Shown: one piece after another, positions 10,365 through 22,531 of the stretch | How positions within the stretch are numbered: position 1 is the first letter of the stretch | Layout: each line of letters opens with the position of its first letter | Assembly: GCA_001695595.3 (NCBI GenBank) | Contig: MBPM02000026.1 | Location: forward strand, 310,001-374,000 | Source: Plasmopara viticola | Lineage: Eukaryota; Oomycota; Peronosporomycetes; Peronosporales; Peronosporaceae | DNA: 64,000 nt | Direction: 5' to 3' | Made by a program: the position numbers and the translations under genes | Notes under the pieces: model-generated | Told to the model about the DNA's origin: nothing | What the model saw: only the letters and a program-made list of their open reading frames with translations | The model's database searches: none

Positions 10365-13300
10365 CGCAAATATTTTTGAGCAATTAAAACGGAAACATGC
10401 ACGTATAGAGCGATTGTAGCCAACACAGCCGTCGAATGCTTAGATAGAGACTACAGAAATTGATAAAGTCACCATGTTAAAAGCTGATGAAAATGTAAGA
10501 TCAGTCTGATCGTTCGAAAACTACCTTCAAACGTGAGACAAATCGTTGCTACTAGTGTTATGTCTGATGGGGAATTAAGCATCCACTACAACTTGTGAGG
10601 TGTGTGCTCATCTTCCGGCAAAACAGTTTTTGATGGTGTGCACGTGTTTGTTGCTCATGCTCATACCGGCATTCGACGTGTAACTCTTTTAACGTTCATT
10701 AAAGACCCACGCAATGAGAAGACATTGTAGCTGTGAGTTTGTTTTTCTCGGTACAGGCTTTAAAGGATAGTCACGGACTACACGAACACGTCGCAATCGA
10801 CGCAATGTCACCCTCTTATTGTCTTTAACGCTGGTGACAGCCTAAACGAGGGCATTTCAAGGGGGTCTATACCTCGGGAAGTCTTTTTCTCTTTACAGAT
10901 GAGGTGCCAATAAGTCCGACAACACTTCGAGCACCTTTGGAGCTCACACTTAGTCGATAAATACGTCCTAGTAGACGCCTTTGCCACCGTAGCGGGTAAA
11001 GAATAGGCTAGCTTTTGCCGAAGTGCTCTTGGTGCTCCTTTTCCGGTCATTGCGCAAAGGATTACATGCTTAGTGGTAGCCACGCGTTTTCCTTTTTTAT
11101 GCTAGAAATTCCTTCGAAATCTTGTTTAGTAATAAGTCTACAGATCAAAAATCCAGCATTATTAGTACTTTTAGGCGGCGTAAAGCCATGAAGTAGACAA
11201 GTACTGCATCATCAGCGCTTCGGCAAAAGCTCGCCTGGTTCTTTAATTTCAGACGTCGGAGTTAATGGGCGATGTTGTCAAGATGGCTTTGTCTACATCC
11301 ACGAAGAGCGCGTTTTTACAGCTACATTTGCTCGATCGGCTTGATTTGACAACAATGGCTTTAGTTGCAAGACCGCTCGACATCTTAAAGTGGAGGTCCA
11401 GAAGAAATTAAGTGTGGTGCTCGTATGGTCCTTATCGAATTCACTTTCTAAACAAAGAGGTGTTTGTAGACTTTCAGCACGCGTTTCTTTCGTGGCGAAG
11501 CCAAATATTTCTCCGAAATTTCGAAGTATGTGCGCCTCTTTGACGGTGACTTGTCTACCAATGCGTCGGCGCAGACTTTTGGTGCATGCACATTGTTTAG
11601 TTGCTTATTGTGTGTGAGATGAAAAAGCAACGTTGACTTGGCGATTGTTTAATGGCCTGGTCTACAGGCAGTCTTCTTTGCTGCCTGTTCGGTAATCATT
11701 TAAACTAAAAAAAAATCTGTATAAGAGCCAATTGATGATGTAATAACACTATTTCTTCCCTTTTTAAGCGCAATCAAATCTCGACGGGAAAGAGTGCAAC
11801 GACTGTCGCGAAAAGCCCAACTGGTTTTTGGTTACCGAAATGTTCCGTCGGGCACCACAATATCCCCACAATTGCGATAAAATACTAGCCGCTTCATAGG
11901 AATTAACTTGCTGTCAACAGACATAGAGTGACTAATAGTCTAAGAAAGGAGGAGAAACAAAGCAGATTTCACTGGACTTGAAATAGACATAGCTGAGAAA
12001 TTTGAGATTCTCGACAGCATGGTGACGTATTTTGGACATGCTGTGGCGAGAAAAGCATAAAACTTGATTTAATTTTTCAATTTAAATATTACACGACTTC
12101 ACATTCTGGACTCAGAAATTTCTCTAGATGTCTGAGAATTCGGAATTCTTAGCTTATCCAAAGGCAAAGGTATGTTTGGACTTAGTGACCAGATTTCCAC
12201 CATCGAAATTACAGTCGAAAAGAAGAGTTTGTCACGAGATTGACCTTGTTCCAAGATCGAAATACTGCGTCAATAGGCAATGACCCTTGCTACAAGGCAA
12301 TACAAGCATGTTAATGCCCTCTTCACCAAAAAGAAAAATATGGCTAGTGCAAAAGCGAATCCCCGCTATATAAGATGCAGCTCGGACATGTCGAGGAACA
12401 ACATATACTCTCTTTGGATTGGCGTTCGTGCTGGTACGTTGCGCTATAGCGCTATCGCGAGCTTCAGCCAGTCGCCGTATGTTTGAGAAGTTGAACCAAA
12501 ATAAGTCGGCTACGATGAAAGCACTCGATAAAGTACCAGCTTAAAATGACGGAGTCGGATGCACTTCGCGGCGATAAGTACGCCTACATGCATGCTTTCA
12601 GGTAGCAACCGAAGACACTTGAGCTATCATACCTCACGACGACATTCAATTGGATCACTCGATTGTTTCGACGATTGTGTGCTTTTAACCTAGCATCTTC
12701 TAGCGATAATCTCCTTCATAGCCATTCTAGAAATTCTAGTGGAGTTTAAGGTCCACCTTACGTAGATTCTTGACGCCATAAGAAGCAGCAAAGCATACAC
12801 CAACAATGAATAATATTGTTTTACGATAGAGCAGCTCAAAGTCCTTGACTGCTTTGTATGCAATTTATCGCGTCCTCGCATACCCTGAAAATTTCTTTTT
12901 TGCTGCGCTTGTCCTACCTAACATTTTAAAAGTAGCAAAAGCGTTTGGCCTACCCAGTAATTTGCACCGTTGCAGTGATTGCTATAGTATTCTATAATAC
13001 TCTCTCTTTTAGAATGCGATACGGAATTCAGCTCCTGAAAATGTTTATAGCATGAAGAAAATCGCCCCGCAAAATTTGCTTCAGCTTTTCCGGACTATAC
13101 AAAATCGCTTAGCGTTAGGTGCGACGCTTTAGACGATGCTATCCGTTAAATCTTGCAACTCGATGGAAGCGTCAAGAGCGAGTCATCTTATTTCAGTGTA
13201 GACAGACCGCGAATAAACATAAATACGCCGTTCATGACATCATAATAACTTACTGAAGAAGATTCTTATGGCGCTATGTCTTTCGTCGCCAGTCCAGATC

Positions 13301-16300
13301 ACAATTTTTAGCGGACGGCAACAAATATGTCAAATTCATTCCAACAAAAGACACGACGATTGTAGATATTGCGAGACATAACCTCCGCATTAAAAGAAAG
13401 CTGGACAATCTCCATGTATCTGTAGGCGCGCTTTCGCGCAGGTCAGACTAAGGATTGGCCCAAACCAGCAGTCAAATAGCTTCATTGACAAACAAACTTA
13501 AAAGTCATACAGATCTGATACCATTCTATATCCCTTGGTGACCTTCTCCATTGCAGGCAAATATACCAAGTCGTGTAGCTAATCTCACAGAAGCGCTTTT
13601 AGCTGCGCAGCTCTGGGCATGAAGACAGTCGGCTGAAATGAAGGTTAGATCCAACAAATCCCTCTAGTTTATTGCTTCGAGCGACACGGACTCGAACAAT
13701 ATACTTTTGGAGGCACATGAAGCTCCAATTGGCAATCATATAGCAAAAATCTCGATTTGCACTAGCTCCACTTGTACACGTGGGTGATGAAAAGTGCAAA
13801 CATTTTAGATCTGCTAGAGGGAATTTAAATATCACTTGTTACAGATCCTATAGACGATTATAAGCCCATAAACCTAGGCTCGGACTTGATGCCAAATGCT
13901 AATAGTGGCACGGGTAGTAAGGTACCCGTGTGCCCTGAGTGAAGTTGTGCAATTTGGACATCGTCCAGCAAGAAGTAAATAATTAAACAGTTCTCACGTA
14001 CGGTATTCAAGTGACCCGGTCTTTCGGATACTATAATGTCGGATGGAGACCCGCAACTGATCGCTGCGCTTTGGTAAACGCTGTTCTAGCTGTTAGTGAA
14101 TAGAGTTAAATGTGTACCGGAAGACATAATGCTCATTATGTGCACCCAGACACCGCATGTGTAAACTAAAGACCTGTCAATGAGTGAGGTTTTAGCTAAC
14201 AATGAAGCTTACGCATCGATGGTCCGCACTATTATGTAAATGTGCGAGTACATCCTATCGCAACGTTGACTCGAAATGAACAAGTGCTTTCAAGATATCA
14301 TGGGGAGAAATGCCCAGAACCTACTTTCTCCCACTTTTCTAGACTTAAGTCCAGTGTCCTTACAAATTACAATTACTTGACATTCCGAAAAGTCATCCAG
14401 CTGAAAAAGGATGGAACTGCATATGCTCAAGCCAATCAGAGAGAACTTTTGGGCCAGAAACTTATCACAATCCAAGAAGTCGGTTAGATACGCTGCCAGT
14501 CAAAAGGGTAGGCTGGGTATTCAGGAACAATATAAAATGTCACATCATGTACGGCCTCAAGCTGACATTGATCAGCCAGCGTCCACCTCTAACCTTCCGG
14601 AAACGGTCGCCACACTCAACAATTTACTTTAGCATTTAGCGAAAGTACCGGCCACAGAACTTCCAATTCTATCTTTTTCTCGATGTACTCTCACCACATA
14701 AAAGCCTTACCTTCGGCTTAAATCTGTTGTTAAAGCACCCATACGATTGATAGTGAAGCCAACAGCTAATACTAAAGCTATGGAGCTGAGTACCTGAAAG
14801 GCTGTCCTCATTGAGTCGGGCGAGCCTGGATCCTGACACAGTTTTTATCTCTCGTGGTGTTCGAGTAAGCTTTAGAGCTCAAGAGACCAAGGGCTAATAG
14901 TGCCTATCTACTCTTGATTATCGTAAGTGTTTGGCTATTTGAAGTAGCCACGTCTTGACAGCACGGACCGATTTAAAGAGTACTTCTAAGCACGCAAAAA
15001 TGGCTGTCCAGGAGACAATGTTATTCGTGAAGAAGGCGTTGCCAAGGTGAAATTGGCCTTGTCCAACAATCCTTGATCACCAAAACAATCTGAATATTAG
15101 ATTGTAGCTCATGGTGAAGCAATGGAGCTTTTATAAGCTCAGTGAGCGTCTGGCTAATTGGCGTGGTTCTTAGCTCTGGTAAGATTGACCGAATGCCATT
15201 ACGGCCTCAAAAGTTGAAAAAATTAGCGCTCCGTAAATATTCGAGAGCCTATTAGCTGCATGAGGAAATGACTTCATACTACTTGCATCTTAGCCATTAT
15301 GTTGTCAAAACGACCTTATCAGCCCCAAAAAGCTTAAATATGTTGTTGAAAAATCCCAGAGAGAATTAGCTGCACTATGACGAAAATCGCACGCTTGGTG
15401 CTACCCTCTGCTTTTTGGTCATAGTACAGCTCGATTTATGTGAAAAGGTTAAAAAAAAATTTGCCAAGAATATATTTATCGATTGGTACGAGGCTGGCTG
15501 TCACGGGAACCTCTCCCATCGGAATAGAAAATCCTACAGCGATTTTCGAAGGTAAAGAAGCACTCTAAGGTACCCTAATTGACAATGTAACTAACATTCG
15601 GAAAGTAGGAGCAAGGAAAGGTCAGAGACGAAAGTCATCAGTCTACTAAGGTCGTCAATGCTGCTGGTGAGGTGCCAAGAAACGCATTTGCCGCCGGGAA
15701 CCGGTACATGTCTCATTCTCCTAAGAATATCAACATTCTGGACGACAGATCCACGAAATGCTTTTGAATGCATATTTCCTAATCGATGCATGCTATGGCG
15801 CAGAGCGGTATGTTGATCCGCTTTGCGTGCCACGATGACTTTCTGGGGTCACTTTCCACGTAAAGAACTATTTTGAACGAGCCATTGTTCCAGCACGAAC
15901 TTATGATGATAGCCTCGTACTTTTGACCCTGCATCGAATCTCGCAGAGAGTTTCTTACCTTTACAAGAAGCCTTAAACAAAAGGCGACTTAAGAAGTGTC
16001 GAAGATGGACGCTATCGTTTCAACATTACACACTCTTAAAAGGAACATCACCCTCTGAGCAGCCGATTGTATGCGCTTAATTTTTCTCTCAAATTTGGTC
16101 TTGGTGGTGAAGCTGCGGCTTCTCAGAAGAAAAAGGGAAGGAGATGTACTTCTCTGACCGTGGGGATGTGACATTTTCAGGAACGCGCAAATTTTATCAA
16201 AATTGCGCTGCTTCCCTACGTAACGATATTTAGGTTCATTAAGTCCAATGCGCCCAATTTTTTGGGTACTTGGCTTCATTGCCTTATGGTTGTTGTATCG

Positions 16301-16709
16301 GTGATATCTTGTGGGCTAGACATTCTACCGTATATTTGCTGTTGGAGCGAGGTTGAGCGCGAGGCAAATTTCGAAATGGTGTTGATGCTTTATGATAATA
16401 ACACTTAGAATGTATTTTTTTTAAACGCGGGGTGCTTCGACATCGTCTAGGGAAGGTTGATAGATTACGCCGTCCACTTTATGTCATTTCGGTTTTACGA
16501 ATGGTCCGAAAAATTGAGGTCTTATTTTGCTTGTAAGTACCGAAACAGCGCTATCGAGTGGTAGATTTGATTGTCGAATAATTATACATCCATTAAAAGA
16601 AGCTATTTTCTTGTCAACTCTCTCTCTCTGTGAATTTGTAAGAGTCCAGCTGCATCCTCAGCTCAACGAGCGGCTCTTTGCGAATTCAGATAACTAATTT
16701 TGTAAGAAT
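10365..16709. other. Long gene-free stretch of probable decayed repeats
   Basis: No frame longer than about 96 codons is found, and none has a recognisable domain. The minus frame at 10808-11083 contains several Cys residues (CELQRCSKCCRTYWHLIC), but their spacing does not fit a known zinc finger. The overlapping opposite-strand frames at 11390-11617 and 14242-14632 look accidental. Around 14030-14100 a segment resembles sequence near 51560-51640, which is associated with copia remnants. I infer old retrotransposon sequence. Confidence 0.5.
14070..14100 (+). repeat. Dispersed repeat fragment shared with about 51605-51630
   Basis: The segment gcgctttggtaaacgctgtt here corresponds to gcgatttggtagacgctgtt near 51600. 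The flanks are only loosely similar (tgtcggatggagaccc against tgtcaggtagggaacc). Since the downstream copy follows a copia pol terminus, both may be pieces of the same element's LTR or untranslated region. The evidence is short. Confidence 0.4.
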
Positions 16710-17023
16710 GCGAGGCCTAATTTATTTTCCGGGATCAAATAACTGCAAGCCTCTCGCCCTTTGGTCGCTAGAGCACTCATACTTCTAAGCTTCACCTTCA
16801 CTATTGAGTGTCTTGGTCAATTGAAGTAAGGAATACAAGCCCATTAATGCGCAGGCGAAAAAACGTGCGAGGCCTACTTCAATGTTCCGGGACCAAATAA
16901 ATGCAAGCCGCTCACCCTTTGATCGTTAAAGCACTCATACTTCTAAGCTTCATTTTCACTATTGAGCGTCTTGGTCAATTAAAGTAAGGAATACAAGCCC
17001 ATTAATGCGCAGGCGAATTTTGT
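16710..17023. repeat. Tandem duplication, two copies of a 157-bp unit
   Basis: The unit beginning gcgaggcct at 16710 begins again at 16867. Both copies contain gcactcatacttctaagctt, then cactattgag.gtcttggtcaatt, and end with ggaatacaagcccattaatg and cgcaggcgaa. Differences are scattered substitutions and identity is high (about 90% by eye). No coding sequence overlaps it. It could be a remnant of a short satellite array. Confidence 0.9.
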
Positions 17024-19100
17024 ATAGCGCGATTGCTTGCTAGTAAGTTAAAAAAAATTTGACGCGTCGGAGTCTACAACGATTCAAAGTCATTTTCTAT
17101 ACCTTTTGATCTTACTCAAGCCGCTAGCGGCTCACTGTTGCTGGTTTATTCCATAGGAGCTGCCTAGCTTTTAAAAAGAACGTCAGTGGCTACACAATTC
17201 AAACGAAAATTTACTTACTCTTTCGTTGAATTGCTCGTACGTCTACCGGCGATTTTCTGGCTCTAATGGTACGTCTATTGATGGCGACTCCTTAAATCTC
17301 TTAAGTGAGACAATATTACTTCGTTGGACCATCCAGAACAGGTATCGACCATATAGTCTTGCCTGCCGCAGCCATGGCCGAAAGGTTAATTGTCAGAACT
17401 TAAGGTAAAAAAGACTAGGACTAAGTTAGCTAGCCCTCAGACATCAATATGAACGTCTAGAAAATGCAGCGTTTCGAAAAGAAAAGTCTGTTCGTGTTTA
17501 AAAATCTTCTATTAAACAACTCGGGTAGTCCATTTCATCTTTGCAGCTTGCACTTAAAACAACTTAAATTCGAACAGTTTTTTTGGCATTTTTAAATTAA
17601 GTCATTTTGACGAGTCTGGAAGCGGGCACTGGTTATGAAAAATGTCAATTAGCTTCATTTATTTATGGAGTCATTAAGCTCGCGCTCATATTGCTTGAGG
17701 GTAATGAAGCGTGAGTGCTGGCAGAAATCAAAGTTTATCGGATAACATTGCTATTAGCCTTCATGGGTTTCCGGTTTTTATTCCGGCCTGCACGGAAGAG
17801 TGCGAGAGCTCCACGCGCATCAGATAGGAAGTTGTTATGACGGCTATAGTGAACATCTCATCCTGCTTAAACCATTGAAGATAACTAAAAAAATTCTTCT
17901 CTTCCGAGGTAAACACTTTGAAATTTTCCAGCATCGATTCGCAGGAGAGGAGCTACCGAAATCAATGCTGCCTAAATTTTTAAGTATATAAGGTGCTAGT
18001 AAAGTGGCGCGGTTTAGCTGCTTAGCGGCAGATAGAGCCTCTATTTCAGCCGTCTCGAAAAGTACAGTAAGTCAGCAAAGACATCATTTTTCCAGGACAA
18101 AAAGCCGGCTTATTAGCATAAAAGATCGGCTTTGTGTATCGGTCCATTCATCACACATAAACCTAAAAATTGGATTTCTCAATTATTCCATCGCGTTCTT
18201 GACGTCCTCAAATGGGGACGGCTTCTGATACTCGTCCTTTGTCCTCTTCGCGGTCTATCTCGTCCGAACAGTCGACGCTTAGGAGATTCAGCATTGGCCG
18301 AAAAGAAAAATCCTAAAAACCTCTTAAACGCCTTAAGCAATTCTTTTTTTGTGGGTATACAGTCGGCGAATCCACCAAGAGCCTTACTGTCAAAAAGGAC
18401 TGTCCTTCGAAGACGAAGTGCCTTATCATAAACATTCTTCGCTGTAGACTATTTTGCCGTTAGATGGCGAAAAATTAAGCGAATTCTCGCCGGGGCACTT
18501 TTGGTGCTCCTTGTTCAATCTACTTTTAAAAATCCGGCGGCGTTTTGGAGCACAAGATATGAAGTGGCGCAGTGAAGAAGTCTCCAAAGCCTTCTTAGTT
18601 TTCGAGTCTTTTAACAAGGCGAATTTCTTAGTAGCTAACGCCCAGAGCTCGCGTTTGCGGACCTTCTTGTCAGTCGCTTTAATCATCGTTTAATCAATAG
18701 CCCGTTTACTTTTCCATTATCCGTGGCGTTGTTGAAAATCACTAAGCCCTCTTTGATCTCAGATTATGTCGGTAGGACCCTCAAAATCAAGAGAAGTATG
18801 TTTACAAGAGATAAAGAGTAAGTGTCGAGACATTCTAACAGCAACTTGCAAAAATCGGTGGGAAGCTCGTCGTCTATACGTATAGACCGAGAGCTGGTAC
18901 GCAATGGCTGGCTTTACAAGTAGTCAAATGTCATGTACGTATATGAATACGAGTCTAGTTTGCGAATGTAAAAATCAACTTGAGATTTTTTAGGAAAAGT
19001 TGGAAACGACGATATTTTGTACGGATCAAGAGAAGGAACGTTGCAACAGGAGAGTAGTGTGCATCGCTGCAGTACTACAAAAGCAGCAATCTTGACGAGC
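17024..19100. other. Gene-free stretch, no confident coding sequence
   Basis: Short frames on both strands (17226-17408, 17800-17991, 18004-18431 and the opposite-strand pair at 18426-18693) show no recognisable domains and largely overlap on opposite strands. A short segment at about 17690-17760 resembles one at about 28945-29020. Nothing else was identified. Confidence 0.45.
17690..17760 (+). repeat. Dispersed repeat fragment shared with about 28945-29020
   Basis: The segment around gaagcgtgagtgctggcaga and tcaaagtttatcgg lines up with gaaagcgtgaatactggcgg and ttaaagtttaccga near 28960-29000, with roughly 70% identity by eye. Both copies lie in gene-free sequence, which suggests a diverged interspersed repeat. 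Confidence 0.5.
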
Positions 19101-19105
19101 TACGT

Positions 19106-19565
19106 GGAGAGATGCAGTTGCAGGATGGCATTTTATCTGTACGCTTTCTAAAGCTCGATGAAATTAAGCGAACGTCCTGTTTTGAGGCAGCTGGTGAAAA
19201 AAAATATTTTGTCTGCTCTGGATCGAACGACGACGATGCGAGCGCTGGGGTGTATTTACTACAGAGGTTGCCAGGCGGTCGAGACGGTACTACCTTCTGC
19301 TGCCCTACTCAGCTTGCCATCCAGTACCAAGCAATTACAATCGGTGGATGAGTCAAACGGTGCTCGTATCCGCACTAGCACGATCGATGCACGGAGCATT
19401 CGCATTGTCGCAGAGCTGCATCGAGTCCTGCACACAAGCAACTCACCGGAGGCGATGAGATATAAAAACTTCATTAGCTCTTTCAATATCCGAAAATCGT
19501 GTGCTCTTCAAGTTTCACGCAACACTGAATATTCAGTCCTCCTTCCGTCTGAGAAGATGGTGTAG
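19106..19565 (+). other. Overlapping open frames, uncertain coding potential
   Basis: Two + frames overlap: 19112-19351 (79 codons) and 19158-19565 (135 codons, starting MKLSERPVLRQLV). The sequence is less A+T-rich than its surroundings. The longer peptide has no recognised domain, signal peptide or membrane segment, and its end runs convergently toward the acyl-CoA synthetase gene about 420 bp away. It could be a small gene, a frame-shifted remnant of a larger one, or chance. I do not assign a function. Confidence 0.2.
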
Positions 19566-19982
19566 GGGTGCCCTAAAAAAGAGGGATAATAAAAATGGTT
19601 AGCGACTCCTTTTATTAATCTCTAAATGTAAAAGAAAGAATGCGCTATCATTGTTTTACATCATAAATTTTATAATAAGCAGAAAAAAGCAGTAAAACTA
19701 AGCAATTTGATGCTAGCATTGAATATTATAGGCTTCCATAGCTTGCTTAAAAAATTTTGCTGCACGTTTATTGCTGTAGAAGGGCACTTGACGTCCAGAT
19801 AAGTGCGTTGGCCGTAGCGAATAAATCTCGCGGTCAGAATGATCCAAGCAACGGAACCGAAACTGCCGTGTCAAAATCGCAGACATCTGTGTAAAACTTA
19901 CATGACCTTTCCATAAGCGATGATACCACTATTTGGCAAAAGTTGTATATATATTACAGAAATTCTCCCAAATCATGCAAGC

Positions 19983-21980
19983 TTATTCATTTTTATAAAG
20001 CTCGGCGATCTGTTGCTCGAAGAATGCCTTCAGCTGCGGGCGTTTGAGCTTAAAAGTGGGTGTGATAAGTCCTTGTTCCAGCGAAAATGGGTCTGGGTGA
20101 AAGTGCACTTTTTTGACAAGCTCAAAGCCCCGCAATTTTGCTTGCCGAGCGACACGAGCCATGTCTGCAAGGACCTTCTTTTGAAAGTCCAGGTTCTTGA
20201 CCACCTTGGCGCTAGACGCGTCGGCTCCACTCATGCCATGCTTATTGGCCCATGCCTCTGCCATTTCTGGGTCCGGTACTAACACGCCAACTAGAAAGCT
20301 CTGCAATGAATCCCCGTAAACGAAAAGCTGCGCTACGTATTTGCATTTCAAGTAGACGCTTTCAACTTTCTCGACCGCAACGTACTCGCCTTGTGACAGC
20401 TTAAAGATATTTTTCTTCCGATCAATAATACTCAGAGTCCCATCGGCATTCCAACACCCAATGTCACCAGTATGGAACCACCCACGTTCGTCAATCACCT
20501 CGCGTGTTTTCTCGGGCTCTTTGTAATACCCGGCAAAAAGTGTAGGGCTTTTCATACAAATCTCGCCACGTGGACGAGGCTTATCGCGACTCGTGTAGCC
20601 CATTTCTGGCACGTCTTCTAATTGAATCTGTCCATGCACATGAGGCACACCAACATGATCCCCCATGGGCATGTCAGCAGAACCAGACGTTCCAGCAGCC
20701 GCCGTCTCGCTCAATCCATAGCCCTCCAGCACGTCGCAGCAGAATGCCACCTTTAGAAACTCTTTAACTTCAGCACTTAAGGGTGCAGAGCCCGAGTAAA
20801 TGATCTTGACTCGACCACCAAGGACCATACAAATCTTTGAAAAGACGAGCGCATCCCACAACGCGTGGGTCGTGTAGCCGTCTGAAAGTCCTGCCAATTT
20901 AGCTGCAAGCGCACGATCGAATAAAAGCTTCTTGAGTCCTCCAGCAGCAGCAACGCCCTGTATGATCTTGTCATACACGCGATTAAATAGCCGAGGTACC
21001 GATACGAAGACAGTTGGCTGAAGCTCAGCAAGGTCGTCCATCAACAGCAGCAGATCTCCCTGGTAAAAGCCAGCAGAAGCACCGTATGACTGAAGAAAGG
21101 CAAGCGTGCTTCGTTCAAACACGTGCGCTAAGGGTAAGTACGAGCAATGCACTTCTGAGGAACAAAGCTGCAAACGCATGCGCATTTGTAAAATCGTATA
21201 TGCAAAGTTCTTGTGCAGTAAAAGCACACCTTTTGGGTCTCCTGTAGTGCCTGAAGTGTAGCAAAGTGTCGCGACGTCAGTAGGTACCGGTGGCTCTGCC
21301 GGTGTTAGGTTTATTTGCCCCAACTTTTCAAGCTCGTGCAAACTGCGAAGCTCTACGTTCTTCTCTTTGGCTTGTTGCACTTGCTGCTTCGTGCATGGTT
21401 CAAATTGAACTATAAGTTGCAGAGTTGGACACTCGGCCACGCATTCCATAATAACTTTAAATTGTTTCTGGCCACAAAAGAGCACTCGCAACTCGGTGTG
21501 ATTTACAATAAATGGGACTGCATTGGGCCCCAACGTGTCGTACAGTGGCACAAGCACATAACTCATGCGGTCACAGGCGTGGCCTACGAGGCACCACTCC
21601 AATTGATTTTTCGAAAAGACACCGACCATGTCTTGACGTTTCATGCGGCCGACTCTCTTCAATCCGCTCGCGATGTGTTCCATGCGAATCTTGACATCGT
21701 CGTATGTGGCCCACTCGTACTTTCCAGCCTTGCCGGTCTCGGGATCAATTGTGCGTTGTCCGTAGAGTGGCCGATTACCCTTTTCAATATCCCAGCCATT
21801 AAGAAAATTGTGATACAGCGTAAGGTCTGTTTCAAGGATTGGCTCGGTCTCTGGCAAAGTATATGCCGGTCCGTGGGTGGCGTCGCGCGTGTTGGGGACT
21901 TCGATAGTGTATCGCTTTCCAGTATAAGACTCAAAGTCGATTTGGCTCATAGGGATCTCTGAGCTGCTACCTGTGCCCAT
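19983..21980 (-). CDS. Long-chain acyl-CoA synthetase (AMP-forming fatty acid:CoA ligase)
   Basis: An intronless 665-aa protein, the usual length for eukaryotic long-chain acyl-CoA synthetases. Members activate fatty acids through an acyl-adenylate and transfer them to CoA, feeding lipid synthesis and beta-oxidation. Visible motifs in order: the AMP-binding P-loop-like YTSGTTGDPKGV (about residue 236), the adenine-contacting GYGLSETAA (about 418), GWFHTGDIG (about 500), and DRKKNIFKLSQGEYVAVEKV (about 515-534), the linker and fatty-acyl signature region. The start MGTGSSSE has Gly2 and Ser6, fitting an N-myristoylation consensus. There is no N-terminal membrane helix, and the C-terminus YKNE lacks a PTS1-type tripeptide. 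I therefore infer lipid-anchored membrane association instead of peroxisomal import. A CACGTG hexamer lies about 85 bp upstream of the ATG. The family call is secure; the isoform is not. Confidence 0.96.
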   Translation of the reverse strand: MGTGSSSEIPMSQIDFESYTGKRYTIEVPNTRDATHGPAYTLPETEPILETDLTLYHNFLNGWDIEKGNRPLYGQRTIDPETGKAGKYEWATYDDVKIRMEHIASGLKRVGRMKRQDMVGVFSKNQLEWCLVGHACDRMSYVLVPLYDTLGPNAVPFIVNHTELRVLFCGQKQFKVIMECVAECPTLQLIVQFEPCTKQQVQQAKEKNVELRSLHELEKLGQINLTPAEPPVPTDVATLCYTSGTTGDPKGVLLLHKNFAYTILQMRMRLQLCSSEVHCSYLPLAHVFERSTLAFLQSYGASAGFYQGDLLLLMDDLAELQPTVFVSVPRLFNRVYDKIIQGVAAAGGLKKLLFDRALAAKLAGLSDGYTTHALWDALVFSKICMVLGGRVKIIYSGSAPLSAEVKEFLKVAFCCDVLEGYGLSETAAAGTSGSADMPMGDHVGVPHVHGQIQLEDVPEMGYTSRDKPRPRGEICMKSPTLFAGYYKEPEKTREVIDERGWFHTGDIGCWNADGTLSIIDRKKNIFKLSQGEYVAVEKVESVYLKCKYVAQLFVYGDSLQSFLVGVLVPDPEMAEAWANKHGMSGADASSAKVVKNLDFQKKVLADMARVARQAKLRGFELVKKVHFHPDPFSLEQGLITPTFKLKRPQLKAFFEQQIAELYKNE

Positions 21981-22531
21981 GATGAAACGGAAGGAGAGAG
22001 AGTGACAGAAAGGATATTGAGATTATGCCCTGATCCGAGCATTGCGTGGCATTGTCGTTCCGTCACACGTGGGTACAGTACAGTAGGCTTAAAAACTGTT
22101 GGTTTTCTGGATGTATTAGACCTGATTCATGAACTTTCCGCAGTTATATTGAGATTTCAAGGCAAAAACCTGGTCATTTACATATTCATGGTTACAATGT
22201 ATTCAGGCGCGGAATTATGGCATTTGCGAACAGAATTTGCGATCTGGCTGCAAGCTGACCACACGACAGTTTTGCCGTTTCTAATTTTGAATGAGTTTAT
22301 TATTTTCATGCAACTGCAGCGATATGCAAATGGCGGCAAGGCACACTGGCTAATCACGCACAGAATTAATGCAGCTTTTCCGATTAGTTTTTTGTACGAT
22401 GTGATAAGCTTAGCCGATGTGTCAATCACGAGAACGAGTAAAGCAAGAAATCTCTCATGAATCTTACTGATTAACGTTTTCACTTAAGCTGATTGTTTGA
22501 TAGTATATTAGAAGCATGTGTATTATGTTTA
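21981..22531. other. Upstream region of the acyl-CoA synthetase gene
   Basis: It separates the synthetase start from the inverted-repeat transposon at 22532. Opposite-strand frames at 22002-22460 (+, 152 codons) and 22178-22483 (-, 101 codons) overlap almost completely. Neither shows a known domain and both are A+T-rich, so I do not call either a gene. A pyrimidine-rich tract (on the synthetase strand) lies just upstream of the synthetase ATG, compatible with a 5' leader. Confidence 0.4.

Noticed and set aside
10808..11083. Cys-rich minus frame as a possible zinc knuckle or retroelement gag
   Set aside because: The Cys and His spacing does not fit CCHC or other common zinc folds, and no neighbouring retroelement domain is seen.
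13675..13700. gttcgagtcc string on the minus strand, like a tRNA T-arm
   Set aside because: The bases on either side do not pair and no D-arm or anticodon arm could be placed upstream.
21315..21962. 215-codon + strand frame
   Set aside because: It lies entirely antisense to the acyl-CoA synthetase coding sequence, whose motifs are clear; it is a shadow frame.
22002..22460. 152-codon + frame upstream of the acyl-CoA synthetase
   Set aside because: No domain, A+T-rich, and overlapped by a 101-codon minus frame; neither could be preferred.
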